Positions 1 to 6,506 of a stretch of DNA of 16,811 nt are shown piece by piece. Under the pieces are notes generated by a model that saw only the letters and a program-made list of their open reading frames with translations, did not search any database and was not told the origin of the DNA. The translations under genes were made by a program, and so were the position numbers. The DNA is from CAYXUG01 sp964468655 (lineage in GTDB: Bacteria > Fidelibacterota > Marinisomatia > Marinisomatales > CAYXUG01): positions 1 to 16,811 of the forward strand of contig CAYXUG010000046.1 of assembly GCA_964468655.1 (NCBI GenBank), given 5' to 3'. Numbering within the stretch: position 1 is the stretch's first letter; every line of letters begins with the position of its first letter.

Positions 1-54
1 TAGAGCAGCGGAATCATAATCCGCGTGTCGGGGGTTCAAATCCCTCCTCCGCTA
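1..54 (+). tRNA. tRNA with CAU anticodon (elongator Met or Ile2), 5' part outside the window
   Basis: Only the part from the 3' strand of the D stem onward is present. The anticodon stem pairs 8-12 with 20-24 around a 7-base loop ATCATAA, which puts CAT in the anticodon. The T stem pairs 30-34 with 42-46 around TTCAAAT. The 3' acceptor strand is 47-53 and the discriminator is A54. CCA is not encoded. The anticodon stem lacks the three consecutive G-C pairs of initiator tRNA, so this is elongator Met or the lysidine-modified Ile tRNA. The missing 5' half prevents a choice between them. Confidence 0.9.
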
Positions 55-62
55 CGGTATTA

Positions 63-88
63 AAAAGTCCCTTTCCGGGGCTTTATTT
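63..88 (+). terminator. Rho-independent terminator after the CAU tRNA
   Basis: AAAGTCCC (64-71) pairs with GGGGCTTT (77-84), including one T-G wobble, around the loop TTTCC. A short T-rich tail follows. It begins about ten bases after the tRNA 3' end, as expected for a tRNA transcript terminator. Confidence 0.65.
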
Positions 89-110
89 AAATCGAGTAGC
101 TTCCGTCTTC

Positions 111-127
111 TCCCTCCGCTGGAGGGA
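111..127. repeat. Perfect 7-bp hairpin (TCCCTCC/GGAGGGA)
   Basis: TCCCTCC, the 3-base spacer GCT, and GGAGGGA form a perfect inverted repeat just upstream of the decayed tRNA copy. There is no T-run, so a terminator role is unlikely. Function unknown. Confidence 0.5.
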
Positions 128-148
128 TACGCCGGACAGGCAGTTGGT

Positions 149-185
149 TAGAGCAGCGGAATCATAATCCGCATGTCGGTGGTTC
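149..185 (+). pseudogene. Partial copy of the CAU tRNA (tRNA-like remnant)
   Basis: Bases 149-185 repeat bases 1-37 with two mismatches, 148 bp downstream. The first 24 bases, which include the whole anticodon arm, are identical. The copy continues into the T arm and then diverges: there is no T loop and no matching acceptor strand. Upstream, CAGTTGGTTAGAGC still looks like a D arm, but the 5' strand of the D stem is changed. It cannot fold as a full tRNA. It could be the scar of a tandem tRNA duplication or of site-specific integration, but no integrase is in the window. Confidence 0.7.
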
Positions 186-215
186 CCTGCCCGACTATTT
201 ATTCATGCGAGCCTG

Positions 216-238
216 CCCGCCAGTGTCGTTAAGGCGGG
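216..238. repeat. CCCGCC/GGCGGG inverted repeat
   Basis: CCCGCC (216-221) and GGCGGG (233-238) form a 6-bp GC-rich stem with an 11-base loop in otherwise AT-rich DNA. The flank GCCTGCCCGCC is similar to the complement of GCCGGACAGGC at 131-141, so the 130-240 stretch may be a degenerate palindromic repeat element. There is no T tail. Apart from this element, the tRNA remnant and the hairpin at 111-127, I see nothing in the gene-free stretch 89-444. Confidence 0.4.
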
Positions 239-444
239 AAAGCTATCCTAAGCACTTTGTTTCGAGGAGCAAGCCAATCTATTCAATTTTAGTTTGTTTG
301 AACTTGTCCTTCGTGCCGTAGGGTAGAAAACCCAAACATACCCTACATTCAAAATCCCATTATTATGGAGAAATGATTCATTTGTTGCCCTTCATATCAT
401 TTTGGAATTAGATTTCAGATCAATTGAACAAGTGAGGTAATTAT

Positions 445-1164
445 ATGAAAAATCAAATTATTCAAAAGTCGTTGTGGCTTGTAGGTCTTTTCCTCCTTTC
501 CTGTGATTCACCCTTGTCGGATGTGGAAATTACGGATCCATCCTTAATCCAACCTGTAGCAGTCATTAGTAAAACAACCGATGAAAATGGGTCGGTTACA
601 AAAGAGACTATTGTGACCATTTATGATAAAAATCTTAGCACAGTCGAATTAATAAATGGTTCTGTATTAATTAACAATGTTGAGTTGGATTTTGTTGATT
701 ATGCATTTTCAGGAATTTATGAATTGGATATTCCTGAATTTGGGCTGAATCAAGAATATAATCTTAAAATTATACTAAGTGATGGTGGTGCATATGTTGG
801 GACTGTAACTTCCCAAAGCATTGATTTAACCGATGTTAATATACCAGAAACACATAATAAAAATGAAGATTTGACAATTAGTTGGGGTTCCTGTGATGTT
901 AGTAGTCAATTATCAATTACTTATAATTGCAATGAAGATGGATCATCTAGTTTTGGGACGATTGTAGATAACATTTCTACAGAAGATAAAAATGAGGGGG
1001 AATATATTATCAGTTCATCCGATCTTCCAGGTAATGATTCATGCATAGAATCCACGATATTTTCGGTGGTTTCTGTCACGGAAGGTACTATTGATGACAG
1101 TTTTAGATCAGGTTCAATTGTAAAATCAAAAATTAGAGTTAGTGGGGAATGTTTCTGGGATTAA
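445..1164 (+). CDS. Predicted secreted lipoprotein, unknown function
   Basis: The 239-residue product starts with a basic N-terminus, a hydrophobic stretch and the lipobox LLSC, with the lipidated Cys at residue 20. This indicates a lipoprotein anchored in the envelope. The mature part is rich in Ser, Thr, Asp and Asn, with alternating hydrophobic residues typical of beta-sandwich domains. It splits into a first half (about 25-130) and a second half (about 135-239) that holds several Cys residues. The ATG at 445 has the SD-like GTGAGG about 8 bases upstream, which supports this start. I recognise no family. It stands alone, with the tRNA region upstream and infA downstream in the same direction. 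Confidence 0.75.
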   Translation: MKNQIIQKSLWLVGLFLLSCDSPLSDVEITDPSLIQPVAVISKTTDENGSVTKETIVTIYDKNLSTVELINGSVLINNVELDFVDYAFSGIYELDIPEFGLNQEYNLKIILSDGGAYVGTVTSQSIDLTDVNIPETHNKNEDLTISWGSCDVSSQLSITYNCNEDGSSSFGTIVDNISTEDKNEGEYIISSSDLPGNDSCIESTIFSVVSVTEGTIDDSFRSGSIVKSKIRVSGECFWD

Positions 1165-1286
1165 TTCTTTTTCAAATGGGAGTACATCGTAAATTCCAAT
1201 TTATATTTAGTATAGGTATATTGTTAGAGGGGAATTAACTTCCGCCCCTTGAATAAAAATTATGAAACTTAACAGAGAAAGAATAA

Positions 1287-1520
1287 ATGGCTAAAGAACA
1301 ACCGATATCTGTTGACGGCGTTATTAAAGAGGGAGCGAAAAACGCTATGTTTAAGGTTGATGTTGAAATTGGCGGAAAGACCCATGAAGTACTGGCTTAT
1401 GTGGCGGGGAAAATGAGAAAACACTTTATTAAACTACTCCCGGGTGATACTGTTACTATTGAAATGTCGCCATACGACCTTACACGCGGCAGGATTGTTT
1501 ATCGTCAGGATAACAAATAA
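1287..1520 (+). CDS. infA: Translation initiation factor IF-1
   Basis: The 77-residue product is a single S1/OB-fold domain over its whole length. It shows the conserved IF-1 blocks NAMFKV, HVLAYVAGKMRK-like (here EVLAYVAGKMRK), HFIKLLPGDTVTIEMSPYDL and TRGRIVYR. IF-1 binds the ribosomal A site of the 30S subunit and, with IF-2 and IF-3, helps to position initiator tRNA. The length is normal for the family. The gene is usually found within or near ribosomal protein operons, but here no ribosomal protein gene is adjacent. It lies about 120 bp after a lipoprotein gene and faces a minus-strand cupin gene 15 bp away. The ATG at 1287 gives the canonical MAKE start; the upstream SD (AGAGAAAG) is weak. 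Confidence 0.97.
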   Translation: MAKEQPISVDGVIKEGAKNAMFKVDVEIGGKTHEVLAYVAGKMRKHFIKLLPGDTVTIEMSPYDLTRGRIVYRQDNK

Positions 1521-1535
1521 ATCCTGTCATTTATT

Positions 1536-1988
1536 TTACCTATTTCTCTCTTTTAATTTTCTGTTTATCTCACGAACCTTATCATTCCCCTTGAACCACT
1601 TAGGTACCTCATCGTAAAAGGGAATTCCATCATCAATGAGCGCTCTTGTTTCCGGATTTTTTGGGTAGGCATCACCTACACCGCCAACACAGATAACTAT
1701 TATTTCTTCACTGTCCGAAGCTTTTAGAGCTCTTTTAACTTTTGGGGAAATTCTTAAAAAATCGCCTGTTTCCAACTGAACATTCTTTCCATTTATTTCC
1801 ATTGTTCCTTTACCTGATATGACGATATAAATTTCTTCCTGTTCTTCATGCGCATGTAGACAGGTATGTCCCCGACCGGCGGAAAACCGTATGAGTCCAA
1901 TGCCCACACTTTTTAAATCCAGTGGTTTTCGCAGGAAGGTGATCCATTCGGGTAATTCATTAAGATCATAATTCAACTTTGTGTACAT
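1536..1988 (-). CDS. Cupin-domain protein
   Basis: The 150-residue product is a small single-domain cupin (cupin_2 type), probably cytoplasmic since no signal peptide is seen. The first cupin motif is clear around residues 40-60: G-x3-HxHEEQEEIYIVISGKG, with HAH and a following Glu as metal ligands. The second motif, GDFLRISPKVKRALK, keeps the Gly-Asp and Pro, but the usual metal-binding His position holds Arg, so the metal site may have only three ligands or be altered. The substrate cannot be told from sequence. AAAGGAGA stands 9 bases before the ATG. The gene is the last of a minus-strand unit, 17 bases after the membrane-protein gene. Confidence 0.85.
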   Translation of the reverse strand: MYTKLNYDLNELPEWITFLRKPLDLKSVGIGLIRFSAGRGHTCLHAHEEQEEIYIVISGKGTMEINGKNVQLETGDFLRISPKVKRALKASDSEEIIVICVGGVGDAYPKNPETRALIDDGIPFYDEVPKWFKGNDKVREINRKLKERNR

Positions 1989-2005
1989 GAAGCAGTCTCC
2001 TTTGA

Positions 2006-2362
2006 CTAAGGTGAAAAAAAGAGCGAGAGATACGAATAGATCAAAGCTAAACTTGTCAAGACGGTAAAACTGGTTCCGATTCCGGATAGTTTATTTGATT
2101 CATTATAGTTATGTACCCGTTTATCTTCAAGTAATTGTTTAAGATTAAATGTTTCTTTTTCTAAGTTATCTGATCTAACACATTTTATGTATTCAATCCA
2201 GAATGTCGGTATTTCTTTCGCGGACAATGAAATCAGCCCTTTGGTCTGAATTTTGTCCAAAACGGGATGGTGGCATGGTACCGGTTCATTTATTGGTGTT
2301 TGAGCAGATAGGTTGGAGAGGACTAAAAAAAATATTGAGAGTGTTGATTTTAAAATCACCAT
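2006..2362 (-). CDS. Small exported membrane-anchored protein, unknown
   Basis: The 118-residue product has an N-terminal signal peptide (hydrophobic residues 4-20, likely cut after LSA) and a second hydrophobic stretch at about 93-116 that could anchor it in a membrane by its C-terminus. The middle is polar, with Cys29 and a second Cys in IKCVRSD that could form a disulfide. I recognise no family. Its ATG overlaps the end of the upstream barrel gene by 7 bases (ATGGTGA contains both the start and the TGA stop), which suggests translational coupling. This supports the small ORF being real. Confidence 0.7.
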   Translation of the reverse strand: MVILKSTLSIFFLVLSNLSAQTPINEPVPCHHPVLDKIQTKGLISLSAKEIPTFWIEYIKCVRSDNLEKETFNLKQLLEDKRVHNYNESNKLSGIGTSFTVLTSLALIYSYLSLFFSP

Positions 2363-3039
2363 CCCAGAACGATGCCAAAATTTGCAACAGGTTTATCGAG
2401 ATCAATCTTTGATTTAAAATTGATTTCATTCCCTTCACTCTTCCAGTTATCACCAGAGAAAAAGGCATTCAAGTATCCAACCGATCCTTCCAGCGCGAGA
2501 AAAGAAAGGAGGTAATATCGGACTCCCCCCATGGCATAAAATGCTAAAAACCTGTTATACATTCCGGCTTCCGAATCGGTAGTGAACTGAAAGGGTGTGG
2601 TGGTTGCCGGGACTTTTGTAGGGCTCTGCGAAAAATCTGTTTTACCTATCATCGGTGCAAGACCGAAAAACGCTTCAAACTTATTCAAAAAAGTAAAAAA
2701 CGATTGGGCATAAATTCCGGTGAATTTAATGACTAGTGAAAAATCCTGTGAAGATTTATTTTTTATAAGTGAATTGGAATGGCGGAAAAATCCGACTCTG
2801 AAGGAGGGGTATACTTTATACGAAAAATCGAAAGTGGTGGGAAGCCATGTTGCTCCAAGTTTGGATAATCCGGAATCAGAAATGGCAGTATTAAATTCAG
2901 TAAAATCTGGAAGTACAAAACCAACGCCAAAATTGACCGAATATTTGAACTGAGATTGAGCAGTTGATAATAGAAGAATGAATAAGACAGAGGAAATAAA
3001 CAGGGATTTAAAATTTTGAAGTTTGGCTTTTGTCTTCAC
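2356..3039 (-). CDS. Predicted outer-membrane beta-barrel protein
   Basis: The 227-residue product has a signal peptide (hydrophobic 13-28, likely cut after AQS). Its mature chain is made of alternating amphipathic strands such as YSVNFGVGFVLP and FGLAPMIGKT, and ends in FGIVLGW with a C-terminal aromatic residue. This is the signature of barrels inserted by the BAM machinery. The size fits an 8- to 10-strand barrel. The start is GTG at 3039; no in-frame ATG gives an intact signal peptide. The gene leads a minus-strand unit with the small membrane protein and the cupin. The 64-bp gap to the divergent gene at 3104 must hold both promoters. No substrate can be assigned. Confidence 0.75.
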   Translation of the reverse strand: MKTKAKLQNFKSLFISSVLFILLLSTAQSQFKYSVNFGVGFVLPDFTEFNTAISDSGLSKLGATWLPTTFDFSYKVYPSFRVGFFRHSNSLIKNKSSQDFSLVIKFTGIYAQSFFTFLNKFEAFFGLAPMIGKTDFSQSPTKVPATTTPFQFTTDSEAGMYNRFLAFYAMGGVRYYLLSFLALEGSVGYLNAFFSGDNWKSEGNEINFKSKIDLDKPVANFGIVLGW

Positions 3040-3103
3040 GTCTGCATCACTAAATTTTACCTGTGGGCAAAAGAAAATTTAAATCGGTCTGGGTGAAAAG
3101 ACA

Positions 3104-3808
3104 ATGAAGTTAAAATTATTTCTGTTTTTTGTTTTCATCTGTTCTGGTGTTCAATCTTATCAATTTCAACATAGAATCGTTTTTTATGAGGGCAATCAAA
3201 CTGACCCCTGCAGGGTTGACTCCATCGGCGTTGATTCGGTACGGTACCATTCGGTACGGTACCAACCTAAAGGTGCTGATATATTGTTCACCATTCCCAT
3301 GGACAGTGTGTTGTACATCCACAATGGAGATGGGAAAATATTTTACGTTTCCGAAAAATTAAACAGATTCATACTGTCAAATGTGAGGAGAAGCGGACAG
3401 GTAACCCTGACCAACGGCAAAGTAGTATCTTTCGACAATATGGAAGAAGAACTCCGAATGTACCGGAACAAACTCTATTTCACGCCGAAAAGGAGTGAGG
3501 AACGAATCCCGATTTCAATTTTCAACATTCACAAACTGGAAATGGATTTTTCTCCCACGGCTGAATTTTCGGTGAGAAGAGGATTTTATGCAGGATTGGG
3601 TGGCTCGGTTTTTTACTATTTGACCCGGTTTAAGAGTACCAAACAATTTTTGGATTTTAATTTGTTATACGACCGTGCTTTTGATCTATATCCCAAAGCA
3701 GTGACGGTACTCCCGCTGTCAACAATCGGGTGGTTGGTTTACGACTTCTTTTTTGGTGAGCGTGAATTGGTGATTAATCCGTTGAGTGTAAAGCAGAAAA
3801 GATTATAG
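3104..3808 (+). CDS. Exported protein, unknown, with two small beta-rich segments
   Basis: The 234-residue product has a signal peptide (residues 3-18). Two similar small beta-rich segments follow. The first (about 22-90) runs from RIVFYEGN to IFYVSEK. The second (about 95-150) has GQVTLTNGKVVSF followed by KLYFTPKRSEERIPISIFNIHKL, a pattern of a strand, a 'DG/NG' turn, and an 'I..I..I' strand. A hydrophobic stretch near 165-180 (GFYAGLGGSVFYY) and another near 205-222 are membrane-compatible. The plan resembles the exported protein at 14591-15370 (Sm-like segment, then glycine-rich hydrophobic helices), so the two may be distant relatives. The SD is weak. It carries a 15-bp tandem duplication encoding SVRYH-SVRYQ. 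Confidence 0.7.
   Translation: MKLKLFLFFVFICSGVQSYQFQHRIVFYEGNQTDPCRVDSIGVDSVRYHSVRYQPKGADILFTIPMDSVLYIHNGDGKIFYVSEKLNRFILSNVRRSGQVTLTNGKVVSFDNMEEELRMYRNKLYFTPKRSEERIPISIFNIHKLEMDFSPTAEFSVRRGFYAGLGGSVFYYLTRFKSTKQFLDFNLLYDRAFDLYPKAVTVLPLSTIGWLVYDFFFGERELVINPLSVKQKRL
3234..3263 (+). repeat. 15-bp perfect tandem repeat inside the coding sequence
   Basis: ATTCGGTACGGTACC occurs twice in direct contact (3234-3248 and 3249-3263). The unit is a multiple of three and adds five residues in frame (SVRYH then SVRYQ). Each copy contains the palindrome GGTACC. This is probably a slippage or duplication event in this gene. Confidence 0.9.
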
Positions 3809-3988
3809 TTTGCTTTAAATATCCTAATATGTTTCCTTCACCACTTGAATCGTTTATACTTAAAGAAGTAAATGAATCTTTCCTCATTCTATTGTAGATT
3901 TTTGGTTGTGGAATTAGAAAAATACAAGAGAGTATGTTTATTTACAAAAAACTTAATTTCCCATGTTGGGCTTTTATTGTTAAAACAC

Positions 3989-3995
3989 AAAGGAG
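3989..3995 (+). promoter_or_regulatory. Ribosome binding site that fixes the start at 4003
   Basis: AAAGGAG ends 7 bases before the ATG at 4003. The reading frame is open back to an ATG at 3934, but that would put 23 residues in front of a perfect signal peptide, and it has no comparable SD. The start at 4003 is therefore preferred. Confidence 0.8.
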
Positions 3996-4002
3996 CAATT
4001 CA

Positions 4003-6352
4003 ATGAAAAAATACATAATCATTTTTGCACTGTTAGGTACCGTATTTGCTGTTGATTTCAGCAACGATGTTTCTCCTATCATTTATAAAAACTGTACAGG
4101 ATGCCATCGCGTTGGTGAAATTGCTTCATTTCTCCCTTTAATGAGTTATGAAAACATCTATGACAACAGAGATTGGATTGCTTATGCCATTTCCGGTGAC
4201 GGTTCCCGTCATGACAATCCAATTATGCCACCGTGGCCCCCGGATAGAGAATACAGTTCTATGGTGGGTGAAAGGTATTTGACAGAGAATGAACTGCATA
4301 CTATTTTGCAGTGGATTGAAGACGGCGCTCCTCAGGGAAATCCTGATGATGAATATCCCATGCCGGAATGGCCTGAAGGATCCATGATTGGTGTACCGGA
4401 TGTGGTCTATGAAATGGAAGAACCCACTTTTATTGAAGGAAATAATGAAGATTATTACCGCTGTTATGTCATTGAAGCAGGTTTTTCTGAGGATAAGGAT
4501 ATTGCTGCCGTTGAATTTCGTCCTGATAATTCGGAAGCTGTGCACCACGCGCTTATTATTGCCGTTCCACATGGAATGGCAGATGCACTGGATGAAGCCG
4601 ACCCAGGTTACGGTTATGAATGTTATGGCGGGTTCGGCTTGCCAGTTTTCCCGGAATTCATTGGGGGCTATGCTCCGGGGTTTATTCCTACGGCTTTCCC
4701 CGAAGGGTTGGGCCAGGAACTTCCTGCAAATTCAGATTTAATTCTCCAGATGCACTATGCACCACTGAATACAGATCAGACTGATCAATCCTCATTTAAT
4801 GTATTCTTTAAAGATGAACCGGTGGAAAGGTATGTCCAGGAACACTTGATAATTGATTATACTCTTGTACTTCCCCCTGAGCAAATCTCCACTGTCACCA
4901 ATACGTTTACGGTTTACGAAGATGTCAGTCTTGTTTCAATATTACCTCACTGTCACTTGATTGGTCAATCATGGGAAATTTATGGGGCTACTCAGTCAAA
5001 TGAGATCATTCCCATCCTAAAAATTCCTCAATGGGATTTTGACTGGCAATCTTTTTATTCACCTCAATTTATGCAGCGTATTCCTGCAGGTACTGTTATT
5101 ACAGCAACATGTGTATATGATAATACCTCCAATAATCCCAACAATCCCAACGACCCTCCTCAATGGATGGGATGGGGTGAGGGAACCAATGATGAAATGT
5201 TTTTTGTTCCCATAAGATATGTGCCTTACCAGGAAGGTGACGAGAATATATTTCTCGGTTCTGATGAGGAAGCCCCCGTATTGCTTTCTCAATTAGATGG
5301 GTGGAATCTTATCGGACTTCCCCGGGAAGTAGAGGATCCTATCTATTCAGCATTATTTCCAGAAGCACTAACGGGTACTTTCTTATGATAATTCAGGTGG
5401 ATACAATTCTGAGGAATTTTTTGTTACGGGAAAAGGATATTGGCTCCGATTTCCTTCAACTGGCCAATCTTACATATTCGGTGATCACTTCGATGAATTA
5501 ACTATTTCTCTTTCTGAAGGATGGAATATCATTTCAGGAACATCACAGATCAGCGAAATTTTAGACCCGAATGGAATTATTGTTCCGGGAACACTTTATG
5601 AATACGATAATGGGTATATACAGGCAACATCCCTTATGCCGGGGAAGGGATATTGGGTGAGAACAACCAGCAACGGGGAAATCACTGTCCAGACTATGGA
5701 TGGATTTGCCAGTGTATCTACCCCGAATGATGAATTGATTGGAAATTCCAATAAAATTACATTTACCAACAGCAAAGGACATTCAACACAATTGAATTTT
5801 GGCATTATTGTACCGGAAGAAGAAATAATTTTCTATTCACTTCCACCCACGCCACCGGCTGGTGGATTTGATATCCGGTTTGATGATGACCTGAGGCTAG
5901 GTGATGTGGGCAGTGAAATTTTCATTCAAAATAGCCATTGGCCTTTGAAAGTTGAAATCCAAAATAACAATGGATTGGTTTTAAGGGACGAGGAAAATGG
6001 GAAAGAATACAGCTTTGGTGAGAATGGTTTTGTTACCATAACCGAACCCACCGATAGACTGACATTGGCGAAAGGTACTTTGGTTCCGAACACGTTTGCA
6101 TTGCATCAGAACTATCCAAATCCGTTTAACCCGGTAACGACCATCAGTTATGATCTTCCTGAAGTTTCAAATGTAAAATTATCTGTTTTTGATATAAATG
6201 GCAGGTTTGTTGAGACATTGGTAATTGGTAGAGTGGCAGCTGGTAAACATTCTGTTGAGTGGGACAGTAAAAATTCTCCAAGTGGTATTTACATTTACCG
6301 GTTAACTTTTCACCAGAAACAAATAACCAAAAAGATGGTGTTACTAAAGTAA
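4003..6352 (+). CDS. Secreted cytochrome c / copper type II monooxygenase with T9SS tail, frameshifted
   Basis: Restoring one frame gives about 782 residues. Residues 1-16 are a signal peptide. A c-type heme segment follows, with CTGCH at 31-35 and a candidate axial Met75 in MPPW. Next comes a PHM/DBH-like copper monooxygenase module with all the ligands known for the family: H181-H182 in VHHAL and H251 in QMHY for one copper, H316 and H318 in PHCHL and M399 in NDEM for the other. Family members hydroxylate substrates with O2; this substrate is unknown. After it, two similar segments begin GWNLIG and GWNIIS and each ends GKGYW. The C-terminus (from about 6105) carries NYPNPFNP...SGIYIYRL and ends KKMVLLK, a type IX secretion sorting domain. 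The first frame stops at 5388. Downstream coding continues in the +1 frame from about 5380, so the copper module is intact but the tail is cut off unless the shift is an assembly or sequencing error. Confidence 0.85.
5371..5388 (+). other. Frameshift site in the copper monooxygenase gene
   Basis: The upstream frame reads ...EALTGTFL and stops at TGA 5386-5388, followed at once by TAA. The downstream frame is blocked by TAA at 5369-5371 but open after it, reading ...LSYDNSGGYNSEEFF. The joined protein matches the layout of its own second repeat (GTLYEYDNGY), which places the missing junction at GT-(F/L)-Y-DN, near 5377-5384. Skipping one base or adding two restores the frame. I see no prfB-like or other known slip motif. 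Confidence 0.8.
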
Positions 6353-6379
6353 GTTCAGTTTAAATAATATTTTCCAATC

Positions 6380-6417
6380 AACACCCGTTACTAAGTACTG
6401 TAGCGGGTGTTTTTTAT
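6380..6417 (+). terminator. Rho-independent terminator after the monooxygenase gene
   Basis: AACACCCG (6380-6387) pairs with CGGGTGTT (6404-6411), and the stem can extend inward by four more pairs (TTAC/GTAG with one wobble). A run of T follows. It lies 28 bases after the stop at 6352 and separates this gene from the large repeat protein. Confidence 0.85.
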
Positions 6418-6506
6418 TACTTGGATTCAAGTTATCAATTTCGATTTGACTAATACCATCTGTTTGATTATTGCCTTAATCTCTCTGAAGCAGTAAACTT
6501 GACCTT

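Noticed and set aside
149..185. Second functional tRNA
   Set aside because: The T loop, 3' acceptor strand and 5' D-stem strand do not match or pair, so no cloverleaf can form.
1228..1247. AGGGG/CCCCT hairpin upstream of infA as terminator or riboswitch
   Set aside because: Only five outer pairs with a 10-base interior that pairs in a competing way; no T run and no known leader motif.
3934..4002. ATG at 3934 as the start of the copper monooxygenase
   Set aside because: It has no SD and would place 23 residues before a complete signal peptide; ATG 4003 with AAAGGAG fits far better.
4138..4572. Minus-strand 144-residue frame inside the monooxygenase gene
   Set aside because: Antisense to the well-supported heme and copper domains; its product has no protein-like pattern.
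5371..5388. Programmed +1 frameshift in the monooxygenase
   Set aside because: No rare-codon/stop slip motif, SD-like stimulator or pseudoknot is evident, and I know of no such case in this family. A mutation or sequence error is simpler.
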